Positions 53,991 through 64,000 of a DNA stretch of 64,000 nucleotides are shown one piece after another. The stretch lies in NCBI RefSeq assembly GCF_003697345.1, contig NZ_RFLY01000003.1, positions 1 through 64,000 of the forward strand, written 5' to 3'. The notes under the pieces are model-generated. The model did no database searches, was not told the origin of the DNA, and worked only from the letters and a program-made list of their open reading frames with translations. The position numbers were made by a program, and so were the translations under genes. Numbering within the stretch: the stretch's first letter is position 1; every line of letters begins with the position of its first letter. The stretch is from Solilutibacter pythonis (lineage in GTDB: Bacteria; Pseudomonadota; Gammaproteobacteria; Xanthomonadales; Xanthomonadaceae).

Positions 53991-54938
53991 ATGTCCGTCC
54001 TGCACCAGATCGGCGGCGCCACCATGGGCACCACCTGGTCGGCGCGGCTGGTGGCCCGGCCGGCCGCCGATCTGAACCGCCTGCATGCCGGCGCGCAACG
54101 CGTGCTGGACCAGGTGGTGGCGGAGATGAGCCACTGGGAAGCCGATTCCCACCTCTCCCGCTACAACCACGCGCCGGCCGGCAGTTGGCGGGCGCTGCCG
54201 CCGGGCTTCGCCCAGGTGATGCGGGCCGCGCTGGACATCGCCGAGGCCAGCGGCGGCGCCTTCGACCCGACCCTCGGCGCGCTGGTCGATGCCTGGGGCT
54301 TCGGGCCATCGCGCGCGGTGCATGCCGATGCGCTGGCACGGCTGGAGGCGTTGCGCGCCACCACCGGCTGGCAACGCCTGAGATGGCGCGGTACCGACAC
54401 GCTGCTGCAACCCGGCGGCATTGCGCTGGATCTCTCCGCGATCGCCAAGGGCCATGCGGTCGACGCGGTCAGCGCCTGGCTGCGCCACGCCGGTGTCGTC
54501 GCCGCGCTGGTGGAAGTCGGCGGCGAACTGCGCGGCTACGGCCACAAACCCGACGGCATGCCGTGGCGGGTGATCGTGGAAGGCTGGGCCGGCGACGAAC
54601 GCGACGAACAACCACCGCGCATCCTCGCACTCGACGAACTGGCCATCGCCACTTCCGGCGACCGCTGGCACTGCCGAGAGGACGCGGGCACGCGGCAAAG
54701 CCATACGCTCGACCCACGCATCGGCGCGCCGGTGCGCCATGCCCCGACGGCGGTGACGGTCGCCATGCCCAGCGCGATGCGGGCCGATGGCTGGGCCACC
54801 GCGCTTGGCGTGCTCGGCTGCGAGGCGGGCTTCGATCTCGCCTGCCGGCACGGCTTCGCGGCCCGTTTCATCGACAGCGCGGCCAACGATCACCGCGAGC
54901 GGATGACTCCGGCCTTCATCGAGCGCTTGCGGGCATGA
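53991..54938 (+). CDS. apbE: FAD:protein FMN transferase ApbE
   Basis: A 315-aa ApbE that attaches FMN covalently to threonine in target flavoproteins. Motifs include GATMGTTWSARL, FDPTLGALVDAWGFGP, GGIALDLSAIAKGHAVDAVS and SQSHTLDP-like QSHTLDPRIGAPV with the metal and FAD pocket. The ATG at 53991 lies 25 bases after the DUF4198 gene. No clear lipoprotein signal, so location is uncertain. Its client may be the flavin reductase or a PepSY/FMN-binding partner. Confidence 0.92.
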   Translation: MSVLHQIGGATMGTTWSARLVARPAADLNRLHAGAQRVLDQVVAEMSHWEADSHLSRYNHAPAGSWRALPPGFAQVMRAALDIAEASGGAFDPTLGALVDAWGFGPSRAVHADALARLEALRATTGWQRLRWRGTDTLLQPGGIALDLSAIAKGHAVDAVSAWLRHAGVVAALVEVGGELRGYGHKPDGMPWRVIVEGWAGDERDEQPPRILALDELAIATSGDRWHCREDAGTRQSHTLDPRIGAPVRHAPTAVTVAMPSAMRADGWATALGVLGCEAGFDLACRHGFAARFIDSAANDHRERMTPAFIERLRA

Positions 54939-56530
54939 ACCGCGCCCGGATCGGCAACATGCTGCTGCTCTCGGCACTGACGGCCTTCGCCCTGGGCTTC
55001 GCCGCCTGGCAGCGCGACCCCTGGTGGCACGGGATGCCGGACGCATCGCGCATCGTATTCGCCGGCACCGCACTCGCGCTCTGGTTCGCGCTCTGCCTCG
55101 GCCTGCCGTACCCGCGGCGTGCGGCTTCTTCGTTGAAAGACGGCGACGCGGTGCCAATCCTCTGGGCCAGCCAGACCGGATTCGCCACGCAACTGGCCGA
55201 GCACAGCGCGGCTCTGCTGGAGACGGCCGGCATCGCCAGCCACGTGGCGCCGCTGGACACCACCGGCATCGCCTCGCTCAAACGACACCGCCGCGTGCTG
55301 GTCGTCGCCAGCACCACTGGCGAAGGCGACCCGCCCGACCATGCGCTCGGCTGCGTTCCCCTGTTGCGGGGCGCCGATCTCACCGGCCTCCATTACGCCG
55401 TACTCGCGCTCGGCGACCACCGTTACACACACTTTTGCGCCTACGGCCGCCAGCTCGACGACGCACTGCGCCAGGCTGGCGCCACGCCGCTGTTCGACCA
55501 TATCGAGGTGGATGCCGGCGACCCGGCGGCGCTGCGCCATTGGCAACAGCAACTCGGGCAGGCATTCGGCGGCACGTCGATCCCCGACTGGGTGGCGCCG
55601 GAGTACCAGCGCTGGCGGCTGGCGGCGCGCGAATGCCTCAACCCTGGCGGTCTCGGCGCACCAGTACACCGGCTATGGCTTGAGATACCAGCCGATGAAC
55701 ATGTCGAATGGCGGGCCGGCGACATCGCCGAGATCGGCCCGCGTCATTCACCGGAAACCATCGACAGTTGGCTGGCCGAGCATGGCCTGGACGGGCGTGC
55801 CGAAGTGCGCGTACCCGGCAAGGCCGGCACGCGGCACTTCGCCGACCTGCTGGCCGGCATGCGCCTGCCCGTATCCGGCGACATCGCCGGGCGCACGCCC
55901 CAGGCCATCGCCGACACGCTGGAACCGCTGCCACACCGCGAATATTCAATTGCCTCGATCCCATCGGAAAACGAACTGCAACTCCTGGTGCGCGAAATGT
56001 ACGACGAGCTGGGCCGGCCCGGCCTGGGCAGCGGCTGGTTGACCCGGCACGCCGGCATCGGCGACGGCATCGAGCTGCGCATCCGCGGCAATCCATGCTT
56101 CCACCCGCCAGACCCGGCACGGCCGATGATCCTGATCGGCAACGGCACCGGCATCGCCGGCCTGCGCGCACACTTGGCCGCCCGCGCCGCCGCCGGCATC
56201 GGCGACAACTGGCTCTTGTTCGGCGAACGCCAGGCCGCGCACGATACCCACTTCGCCGACGACCTGCGCCAATGGCAAGCGGCCGGGCTGCTTGCCCGTT
56301 TCGATGCCGTCCATTCGCGCGACGGCGGCGAACACCGTTACGTGCAGGATGCCTTGCGCGCGCAATCCGCGCGCCTTCGCCAATGGGTGGAGAACGACGC
56401 AGCGATATACGTCTGCGGCAGCCTGCGTGGCATGGCGCCAGCGGTGGACGCGGTGATCGAAGCGGCATTGGGCGCGACGCTGCGCCAGCAACTGCTGGCC
56501 GAAGGCCGTTATCGCCGCGACGTGTACTGA
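54935..56530 (+). CDS. sulfite-reductase-like flavoprotein (flavodoxin + FNR domains)
   Basis: A 531-aa diflavin reductase: two N-terminal hydrophobic segments (LLLSALTAFALGFAAWQ; IVFAGTALALWFALCLGLPY), a flavodoxin domain (ILWASQTGFATQLAEHSAAL; VVASTTGEGDPPDHALG; ALGDHRYTHFCAYGRQLDDA), then an FNR module (HREYSIASIPSENELQLLVR; MILIGNGTGIAGLRAHLAAR; IYVCGSLRGMAPAVDAVI). It passes electrons from NADPH via FAD and FMN, here probably to ferric iron. It overlaps apbE as ATGA. Confidence 0.92.
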   Translation: MNRARIGNMLLLSALTAFALGFAAWQRDPWWHGMPDASRIVFAGTALALWFALCLGLPYPRRAASSLKDGDAVPILWASQTGFATQLAEHSAALLETAGIASHVAPLDTTGIASLKRHRRVLVVASTTGEGDPPDHALGCVPLLRGADLTGLHYAVLALGDHRYTHFCAYGRQLDDALRQAGATPLFDHIEVDAGDPAALRHWQQQLGQAFGGTSIPDWVAPEYQRWRLAARECLNPGGLGAPVHRLWLEIPADEHVEWRAGDIAEIGPRHSPETIDSWLAEHGLDGRAEVRVPGKAGTRHFADLLAGMRLPVSGDIAGRTPQAIADTLEPLPHREYSIASIPSENELQLLVREMYDELGRPGLGSGWLTRHAGIGDGIELRIRGNPCFHPPDPARPMILIGNGTGIAGLRAHLAARAAAGIGDNWLLFGERQAAHDTHFADDLRQWQAAGLLARFDAVHSRDGGEHRYVQDALRAQSARLRQWVENDAAIYVCGSLRGMAPAVDAVIEAALGATLRQQLLAEGRYRRDVY

Positions 56531-56540
56531 ATCCCGCCGC

Positions 56541-57125
56541 TCAGGCCGGCAGACGCCGCAGGCGAATCACGAGCGCATGGCCATTCGCCTCCATGCACTG
56601 CCGACGACGCCGGGCACCGCCACTCAACAGCACGGTATCGCCTCGCGCCAACCGCAGATCGCCAGCATCAGGCAACCATGCCTCGCCCTCGACGAGATGC
56701 ACCGCCCAGGTTTCGCCCGGCTCGGCCCACACGGTCGTGGCGCCGGCCAAGGGCCGCCGCCACAACTCGGCATCGATGCGCTGGCGCGCCCACATCAGGT
56801 TGAAATCGGTGGTCGGCCCATCGAGCAGCCGGCTGTGCAACGCTCGTTCCCCGGCAAAACGCAGCCGGGGGATTTCCGGCGTCAGCCCGGCACACTCGCC
56901 ATCGGCGAAATCAAGAACCATCCCCGCGCCGGACAGCAATACGATCTCGCGTTCGATCCCCGGGAACAGCGAGAACGGCCCGTCACGCTCCACTTCGGCC
57001 AACGATAGCCGCCAGTCGAAGTCGGCGAGATCGCCAGCCAAGGCGATCTCGCGCGTCCAGCCGCCGCCATTGCGCCAACGCTGACGCCGGGTCTGCTCGA
57101 AACGGATGACATCCAGCAATTCCAT
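56541..57125 (-). CDS. HutD/Ves-family cupin protein
   Basis: A 194-aa HutD/Ves-type protein: RQRWRNGGGWTREIALAG, DFDWRLSLAEVERDGPFSLF, and HSRLLDGPTTDFNLMWARQR. The cupin family is of uncertain function, often near histidine degradation genes, which are not seen here. It is convergent with the flavoprotein gene after ten bases. Confidence 0.88.
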   Translation of the reverse strand: MELLDVIRFEQTRRQRWRNGGGWTREIALAGDLADFDWRLSLAEVERDGPFSLFPGIEREIVLLSGAGMVLDFADGECAGLTPEIPRLRFAGERALHSRLLDGPTTDFNLMWARQRIDAELWRRPLAGATTVWAEPGETWAVHLVEGEAWLPDAGDLRLARGDTVLLSGGARRRRQCMEANGHALVIRLRRLPA

Positions 57126-57153
57126 CCGCGCAGTCTAACCACCCGGTCCGCCG

Positions 57154-57193
57154 GAAAAAGAACGCCCGGCGTGCATTCCCTGCACGCCGGGCG
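57154..57193 (-). terminator. intrinsic terminator after the ComEA-like gene
   Basis: A perfect 13-bp stem (CGCCCGGCGTGCA / TGCACGCCGGGCG) with a TTCCC loop runs, on the minus strand, straight into TTCTTTTTC. It is about 100 bases after the ComEA-like stop. Confidence 0.85.
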
Positions 57194-57296
57194 GCCTGGA
57201 CATTCCTTGGTCCTGACTTCCCTGTATCGGCTCCTGCCTGTCTGTCGGGGCTCCCTGCCCCCGCACCGAACTTCCGGATTCAGTGCATAGCAATGC

Positions 57297-57644
57297 CTAG
57301 TACCGTGTGTGGTACGCCTCGGCCTTGTCCTCCTGGCCACGCATGGCGGGGCGGATTTCCTGTGCCCCCTTTCCCAGAATGATCCGGTGGCGATTCATCT
57401 CCACCGTCTTGATCCCGATGCCCTTGACCATGGCCAGTTGCTCGACGCTGCGGAACGGACCATTTTCCCGGCGGTAATCGATGATCGCCTGTGCCCGCAC
57501 CTGACCGACGTTCACCAGCGCCGCATCCAACGCGATGGCATCGGCGCTGTTGATGTCGACCTGGACATCGGCGGCGGCGTGCACCTGCCCGAAGGGCAGC
57601 AGGCACAACAGCAGCAAGCGGATCAGGTGAGGCAGAAACTTCAT
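57297..57644 (-). CDS. ComEA-like helix-hairpin-helix protein
   Basis: A 115-aa secreted protein with a signal peptide (LLLLCLLPFGQVHA) and a ComEA helix-hairpin-helix domain (DINSADAIALDAALVNVGQV; FRSVEQLAMVKGIGIKTVEM). Family members bind DNA in the periplasm during uptake. It stands alone with its own terminator. Confidence 0.9.
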   Translation of the reverse strand: MKFLPHLIRLLLLCLLPFGQVHAAADVQVDINSADAIALDAALVNVGQVRAQAIIDYRRENGPFRSVEQLAMVKGIGIKTVEMNRHRIILGKGAQEIRPAMRGQEDKAEAYHTRY

Positions 57645-57767
57645 TTCGGTGCCGATGGTGGTACTTGCAGCCTGGTTCGTGGGTTCGGAGAGAAGTTTCC
57701 CCTGGACGGTGATCGCCCCCTATCGCCGGAAGACTCGAAATGCCGCGGGAAAACACCCCATTACCGT

Positions 57768-57783
57768 GTAGGAATTCTCCTAC
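57768..57783. promoter_or_regulatory. GTAGGA-ATTC-TCCTAC inverted repeat
   Basis: A six-base perfect inverted repeat between the divergent ComEA-like and M20 genes, 88 bases before the M20 start. It could be an operator or a small hairpin. Confidence 0.3.
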
Positions 57784-57870
57784 CCGATGACCTTCCCCCC
57801 GCCGCGGGCTCACGGGATGCAAAGCCTCGCCCCGCTAGAATCCTGGGTTTCCCGGACAGCGGAGCCCGCG

Positions 57871-59364
57871 ATGGACACCAGCAAGATCAACCAGTTCGTC
57901 AACGAGAAATGGGATGAAGAGATCGTCCCGAAACTGATCGATTACATCGCCATCCCCAACAAGTCGCCGATGTTCGACACCCACTGGCGCGAACATGGCT
58001 ACATGGATCAGGCGGTCGAGCTGATGGTCGACTGGGCCCGGGCGCAGGACATCCCCGGCATGGCGGTCGAGGTGGTGCAACTGGAAACGCGCACGCCGCT
58101 CATCTATATCGATATCCCGGCCAGCGGCGAATCGGTGGGCGATGACTGCGTGCTGCTCTACGGCCACCTCGACAAACAGCCGGAAATGACCGGCTGGGAT
58201 GCCGACCTCGGCCCATGGAAACCGGTGCTGCGCGGCGACAGGCTCTACGGTCGCGGCGGCGCCGACGACGGCTACGCCATCTTCGGCTCGCTGACCGGCG
58301 TGATGGCGTTGCGGGCGCAGGGCCTGCCGCACGCGCGCTGCGTGGTGCTGATCGAAGCCTGCGAGGAATCCGGCAGCTACGACCTGCCGGCCTACGTCGA
58401 TCACCTTGCCGAACGCATCGGCAGGCCCTCGCTGGTGGTCTGCCTGGATTCGGGCTGCGGCAACTACGACCAGCTCTGGTGCACCACCTCGCTGCGCGGC
58501 CTCGCCGGCGGCAACCTGCGCGTGGATGTGCTGAACGAAGGCGTGCACTCGGGCGATGCTTCCGGCATCGTGCCTTCCAGCTGGCGGCTGGTACGGCAGT
58601 TGCTCTCGCGGGTCGAGGACGAGGCCAGCGGCAGGATGAAACTCGATGGCCTGTACGTGGACATCCCCGCCGAACGCCTGGAGCAGGCGAAGAAGGCCGC
58701 CGACGTGCTGGGCGACGAAATCTTCGACAAGTTCCCTCTGGTCGAGGGCCTCAGCCCGATGGCCGACGACAACATGGAGCGCGTGCTCAACCGCACCTGG
58801 CGTCCGGCGCTTTCCATCACCGGCATCGACGGCATGCCGCCGCTGGAATCGGCCGGCAACGTGCTGCGCCCGTTCACCGCGGTGAAGCTCTCGCTGCGCC
58901 TGCCGCCCACGCTGGATGGGGATGCCGGCGGCCAGCTTCTGCGCGACGCCCTGCTGAAGGACCCGCCAAACGGCGCCAAGGTCGACTTCGAGCTGGAGAA
59001 ATCGTCCTCGGGCTGGAACGCGCCGGCGATGTCGGCCTGGCTGGCCGAGGCCATCGAGGCCGCCAGCCAGGCTTTCTACGGCAAGCCGGTGATGTACATG
59101 GGCGAAGGCGGCTCGATCCCGTTCATGGGCATGCTGGGCGAGAAATTCCCCGGCGCGCAGTTCATGATCACCGGCGTGCTGGGCCCGCACAGCAACGCGC
59201 ACGGCCCCAACGAGTTCCTGCACATCCCGATGGGCAAGAAAGTCACCGCCTGCGTGGCCCAGGTGATCGCCGCCCACCACGCCGCCAGTCTGCGTGGCGA
59301 GACCAGCGGCGTGGCCGTGGCCGCCGACAGCGGGAAACGCCACGGCGACCACGGCTGCTGCTGA
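57871..59364 (+). CDS. M20-family metallopeptidase
   Basis: A 497-aa M20 dipeptidase-type enzyme. Metal site and catalytic motifs: LLYGHLDKQPEMTGWDADLG, YGRGGADDGYAIFGSLTGV, IEACEESGSYDLPAYVDH and VCLDSGCGNYDQLWCTTSLR; the C-terminal YMGEGGSIPFMGMLGEKFPG and GPHSNAHGPNEFLHIP supply the last ligand. Probably cytosolic, acting on dipeptides. The ATG at 57871 (MDTSKINQFV) begins the conserved part; an earlier ATG at 57787 would add 28 unlikely residues. Confidence 0.92.
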   Translation: MDTSKINQFVNEKWDEEIVPKLIDYIAIPNKSPMFDTHWREHGYMDQAVELMVDWARAQDIPGMAVEVVQLETRTPLIYIDIPASGESVGDDCVLLYGHLDKQPEMTGWDADLGPWKPVLRGDRLYGRGGADDGYAIFGSLTGVMALRAQGLPHARCVVLIEACEESGSYDLPAYVDHLAERIGRPSLVVCLDSGCGNYDQLWCTTSLRGLAGGNLRVDVLNEGVHSGDASGIVPSSWRLVRQLLSRVEDEASGRMKLDGLYVDIPAERLEQAKKAADVLGDEIFDKFPLVEGLSPMADDNMERVLNRTWRPALSITGIDGMPPLESAGNVLRPFTAVKLSLRLPPTLDGDAGGQLLRDALLKDPPNGAKVDFELEKSSSGWNAPAMSAWLAEAIEAASQAFYGKPVMYMGEGGSIPFMGMLGEKFPGAQFMITGVLGPHSNAHGPNEFLHIPMGKKVTACVAQVIAAHHAASLRGETSGVAVAADSGKRHGDHGCC

Positions 59365-59440
59365 AGCCGCTCGCCGGCATTGACGCCTTCTTGACCCGCG
59401 CACGGGGATAGTGCGCGGGTCAATTCACGAGAGATTCAAC

Positions 59441-59698
59441 ATGTTCGAAGGCATCTTCGGCTACATCATCGGCGGTCTGGTCATCGGCGTGCTGGCGCGG
59501 CTCATCAAGCCGGGCGCGGACCCGATGGGCTGGATCATGACCATCGTCCTCGGCATCGTCGGCGCGGTCATCGGCGGCCAGGCTTCGGTTTATTTCGGGC
59601 TTGGCGGCTTCATGACCTGGGTAGTGGCGATCGTCGCCGCGATCATCCTGCTGTTCATCTTCGAAGCCATGCGCGCGAAGCGCCCGGCCGCCCGCTGA
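59441..59698 (+). CDS. GlsB/YeaQ/YmgE-family membrane protein
   Basis: An 85-aa protein with three membrane helices (MFEGIFGYIIGGLVIGVLAR; GWIMTIVLGIVGAVIGGQAS; MTWVVAIVAAIILLFIFEAM) and the family loop LIKPGADPMGW. Stress-linked envelope family. A paralogue follows 80 bases on. Confidence 0.9.
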   Translation: MFEGIFGYIIGGLVIGVLARLIKPGADPMGWIMTIVLGIVGAVIGGQASVYFGLGGFMTWVVAIVAAIILLFIFEAMRAKRPAAR

Positions 59699-59780
59699 GG
59701 CCACGCCGCCGAAGCCCCCGCTGATCTTTCCGCCGCCCGCGCTGTTATGCTGGGCGGCGGATACGCGACGGGGGACATCC

Positions 59781-60074
59781 ATGCCTTTGTTCGGCAGCGA
59801 AAACTGGCTGTACATCGCCTTCATCGGCCTCCTTGTCGGCATCGTGGCGCGCTTGTTCAAGCCCGGCCGCGACCGCATGGGGCTCATTCTCACCACCTTG
59901 CTCGGCATCGCCGGGGCGCTGTTCGCCGGCTGGTTCGGCCAATACATGGGCTGGTACCAGCCGGGCCAGCAGGCCGGTTTCCTCGGCGCGGTGCTGGGCG
60001 CGGTCTTTCTGCTGCTGTTCGTCGGGCTGTTCAAAAAGCCGCGTGAGCGCCGCATCTTCCGCAGCCGTCGCTGA
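59781..60074 (+). CDS. second GlsB/YeaQ-like membrane protein
   Basis: A 97-aa paralogue: LYIAFIGLLVGIVARLFKPG, RDRMGLILTTLLGIAGALFA, GFLGAVLGAVFLLLFVGLF. It ends in a basic tail (KKPRERRIFRSRR). It may be co-transcribed with amgK, which starts eight bases later. Confidence 0.85.
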   Translation: MPLFGSENWLYIAFIGLLVGIVARLFKPGRDRMGLILTTLLGIAGALFAGWFGQYMGWYQPGQQAGFLGAVLGAVFLLLFVGLFKKPRERRIFRSRR

Positions 60075-60082
60075 GGCCGCGC

Positions 60083-61782
<1,700 letters not shown>

Positions 61783-61857
61783 CGGCGGCCATGCGTCTGG
61801 CCGTACTCGGTTTGAAGGAACATCGGCACGCCGGCACGGCTATGCGCGCCGCCGCGT

Positions 61858-62556
61858 TCAGCCGCCCGCCTCCAGCACCTGCCGCAAGAATGGCACGGTC
61901 AGCCGCCGCTGCGCTGCCAGCGACTCGCGGTCGAGGCGTTCGAACAGCGCGGTGAGGCTGGACATGTCACGCTCGACCCGCTTCAGCAACCAGTCGATCG
62001 CGGCTTCGTCGAATTGCAGCCCCCGGCGTTCGGCGCGCAGGCGCAGGATGGCCGCGCGGACGGCGTCATCCGGCGGCGCAAGCGCGATCCGCGCGCATTG
62101 GCCGAGACGGGAGCGCAAATCCGGCAGGTCCAGGCCAAGCGCGTCGGGCACCGCGCGCGCGGTATAGAGCAAGTACGCGCCGCCATCCCGGGCGGCATTG
62201 TGGAAATCGAACAGGGCTACTTCATCGGCGCGCCCGCCGGCGGCGGCATCCAGGCCGTCCAGCGCGTACAGCGCGCCAGCGCGCGGCGCCGGCAAGGCCG
62301 CCGCCAGACGACCGGCCAGCGCGACCAACGGCAGATATTGCGCCTCGACGCCGCGCGCTTCGGCCTCGGCGCAGACCGCCAGCGCCAGGTGGGTCTTGCC
62401 CACGCCCGACGGCCCGCACAAGTACAGCCAGTCGCCCGCGCCCGCCGCTAGCGCGTGCAACTGGGCCAGCGCGGCCGGCGGCGCGGCGACGAAGCTTTCC
62501 AGGCGCTGATCGGGCGGATAGCGGAGCGCCAGCGGCAGTTGCGGGGTATTGCTCAC
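61858..62556 (-). CDS. hda: DnaA regulatory inactivator Hda
   Basis: A 232-aa AAA+ protein of Hda type. N-terminal VSNTPQLPLALRYPPDQRLE with the clamp-binding-like QLPLAL, then P-loop CGPSGVGKTHLALAVCAEAE, Walker B-like ALYALDGLDAAA and the C-terminal lid (RRGLQFDEAAIDWLLKRVER). It promotes ATP hydrolysis by DnaA to prevent re-initiation. The GTG at 62556 overlaps the permease stop as GTGA. The frame upstream is a shadow of the permease gene. Confidence 0.92.
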   Translation of the reverse strand: MSNTPQLPLALRYPPDQRLESFVAAPPAALAQLHALAAGAGDWLYLCGPSGVGKTHLALAVCAEAEARGVEAQYLPLVALAGRLAAALPAPRAGALYALDGLDAAAGGRADEVALFDFHNAARDGGAYLLYTARAVPDALGLDLPDLRSRLGQCARIALAPPDDAVRAAILRLRAERRGLQFDEAAIDWLLKRVERDMSSLTALFERLDRESLAAQRRLTVPFLRQVLEAGG

Positions 62557-63746
62557 GCCTCGGGTGGCCCCGTGTCTTCCTCGGGCATCAGCAGCCGGGA
62601 ACCCTTGGCCTGCTCCAGCACGATCGCCGGCTGCTCGCCGACGTAGATCCGGCTGGCGCGATAGCGCTCCACCGCGAAATGCAGCAGCACGTTGATCACC
62701 GCCGCGCCCGGCAAGGCCAGCAGCATGCCGACGAAGCCGAACAGCACGCCGCCTGCCATCACCGCGAAGATCACCGCCATCGGGTGCAGGCCGATGCGGT
62801 CGCCGACCAGCTTGGGCGTCAGCAGGTAGCTCTCGATCAACTGAGCGACGGTGAACACCACGCCCACGCCGGCCAGCATCGGCCAGCCGCCGCCCTGCAC
62901 CAACGCGGCGATGCCGCCCATCACCACCACCGAAGCCGGGCCGAGGTAGGGCACGAAGCTGAGCAATCCGCCGATCACCCCGATCAGGATGCCGACCTTC
63001 ACCCCGACCAGCCACAGGCCGAGACCGTACATCACGCCCAGCGCCACCATCACCAGGAACTGGCCGCGCAGAAAGCCGCCGAGCACGGCATCGGATTCCT
63101 TCGCCAGTTGCGTCACCGTCGACAGGTGATCGCGCGGGATCAGCGCGGCGATGCGCTCGACGAAACGATCCCAGTCGCGCAGGAAGAAGAACGCCAGCAC
63201 CGGGATCAGCACCAGGTTGGTCAGCCACAACACCATGCCCATGCCCGAGCGTGAGAGGAAGCCCAGCACGGTCGCCGCGACACCGCCGACGCGCTGCCAG
63301 TGCTCGCGCAGCATCGCCATCAAATGTTCGCTGTCGAACCAGGCCAGCAGGTCGAACTTGAATTTCGCCAGCACCCAGGGCGCCAGCCGCCCGGTGAACC
63401 AGTTGGCGAACCACGCCTGGTATTCCGGCCACGATTCGACCAAGGTCATGATCTGACGCGCGATCACCGGCACCAGGATCAGCACCACCACCAGCAGCCC
63501 CAGCGACATCCCGGTGAACACGGCGATCACCGCGGTATTGCGGCCGACGCCGCGCGCCTCGATGCGGTCCACCAGCGGATCGCCCAGCCAGCCCAGCATC
63601 GCGGCGATCACGAACGGGGTAAGGATCGGCGCCAGCAGGCTGACCAGCCAGATGACGCCCACCGCCACCGCGGCCCATTGCAGGCGCCGGAAAAAAGCGG
63701 CGATGTCGGCCAGCGATGCCTGGCGCGGGGGGTGTTGTGGCTTCAT
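62553..63746 (-). CDS. AI-2E/PerM-family permease
   Basis: A 397-aa membrane protein with about eight helices (WAAVAVGVIWLVSLLAPILT; FVIAAMLGWLGDPLVDRIEA; GMVLWLTNLVLIPVLAFFFL) and the family motif GLLSFVPYLGPASVVVMGG. The substrate is unknown. The ATG at 63746 gives the expected N-terminus (MKPQHPPRQASLADIA); a start ten codons earlier overlaps the DUF2066 gene. Confidence 0.9.
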   Translation of the reverse strand: MKPQHPPRQASLADIAAFFRRLQWAAVAVGVIWLVSLLAPILTPFVIAAMLGWLGDPLVDRIEARGVGRNTAVIAVFTGMSLGLLVVVLILVPVIARQIMTLVESWPEYQAWFANWFTGRLAPWVLAKFKFDLLAWFDSEHLMAMLREHWQRVGGVAATVLGFLSRSGMGMVLWLTNLVLIPVLAFFFLRDWDRFVERIAALIPRDHLSTVTQLAKESDAVLGGFLRGQFLVMVALGVMYGLGLWLVGVKVGILIGVIGGLLSFVPYLGPASVVVMGGIAALVQGGGWPMLAGVGVVFTVAQLIESYLLTPKLVGDRIGLHPMAVIFAVMAGGVLFGFVGMLLALPGAAVINVLLHFAVERYRASRIYVGEQPAIVLEQAKGSRLLMPEEDTGPPEA

Positions 63747-63753
63747 CCCCACC

Positions 63754-64000
63754 TCAGCGCAACACGAAATCGGCATCGTCGCCCACCGCGACGATCACCC
63801 CGTCACGCTCAAGCGAGCGGCGGAATCCGGGCAGGCCGCTCCTCAGCGCCAATTGCAGCACCACGCTGCCGCCCTCGGCCGAGACCGGCACGATGCGGCC
63901 GACCAGCGGGTGGCCTTCCAGCCAGCCAATCAGGCGCAGGTATTCGCCGGCGCCGGCGATGCCCGAAATCGTCACCACGAAATCGCCGGGCGGGCTGTCC
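63754..64000 (-). CDS. C-terminal part of a DUF2066 protein (cut by the window)
   Basis: The frame is open to the window edge and ends LERDGVIVAVGDDADFVLR at 63754. The visible part (FVVTISGIAGAGEYLRLIGW, SVVLQLALRSGLPGFRR) fits the end of DUF2066 proteins, which precede the permease and hda in this family. Function unknown. Confidence 0.7.
   Translation of the reverse strand, partial: DSPPGDFVVTISGIAGAGEYLRLIGWLEGHPLVGRIVPVSAEGGSVVLQLALRSGLPGFRRSLERDGVIVAVGDDADFVLR

Noticed and set aside
57835-59403. Minus-strand open frame of 522 codons
   Set aside because: Antisense of the M20 peptidase, which has complete catalytic motifs.

Overview
The window comes from a high-GC gammaproteobacterium of the Xanthomonadaceae/Lysobacteraceae type. 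The evidence is a LysC-LysA fusion followed by MurL and MurD2 (the Xanthomonas-type route to D-Glu in peptidoglycan), the AmgK-MurU recycling pair, and a DUF2066-PerM-Hda string. I cannot name the genus; a Lysobacter/Luteimonas-like organism is a guess.

There are two halves. The left part (1 to about 34.4 kb) is a single minus-strand block of lower GC (three hand-counted 60-nt lines gave 29, 32 and 36 G+C). The right part is ordinary chromosome of higher GC (40 and 42 of 60 in two lines). Reading with transcription from 34.4 kb downwards, the block holds two TPR genes and a small unknown gene, then fliQ-fliR-flhB-flhA-flgF-flgG-flgA-flgH-flgI-flgB-flgC-fliE-fliF-(fliG-like)-fliH-fliI-fliJ-(fliK-like)-flgD-flgE-(fliM-like)-fliN-fliO-fliP-fliA. 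The genes overlap by a few bases almost everywhere. Last comes an enormous gene (at least 4,306 codons, open to the window edge) for an RHS/YD-repeat protein with Ig-like (He_PIG) modules.

The flagellar block is odd. It carries an export gate with intact catalytic and cleavage motifs, an ATPase, rod, rings and hook. The FliG homologue is only 148 aa, FliM has no CheY-binding N-terminus, FlgD is short, and FlgH has no lipobox cysteine. No flagellin, cap, hook-associated, stator, FlgJ or chemotaxis gene lies in the window. The sigma-28 gene sits directly beside the giant RHS gene. My working hypothesis is a flagellum-derived secretion machine without torque generation, with the RHS protein as a possible late substrate. 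A close CRP/Clp-type site lies in front of the main operon, and a similar sigma-28-like motif lies in front of both the RHS gene and the first TPR gene. None of this is proven by sequence alone.

The right half, in order: ssb; ispB; a DUF488 gene; the murL/murD2/lysC-lysA operon opposite a phzF gene; a glycine-zipper protein; an EF-G paralogue and an HU-like protein; a 67-bp tandem repeat array; a metallo-beta-lactamase-fold (ODP-like) gene; an iron-uptake operon (TonB receptor, PepSY protein, DUF2271, DUF4198, ApbE, flavodoxin-type reductase); HutD-like and ComEA-like genes; an M20 peptidase; two GlsB/YeaQ-like membrane proteins; amgK-murU; hda; an AI-2E/PerM-type permease; and the tail of a DUF2066 gene cut by the window edge. 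I found no rRNA, intact tRNA, CRISPR array or insertion sequence.
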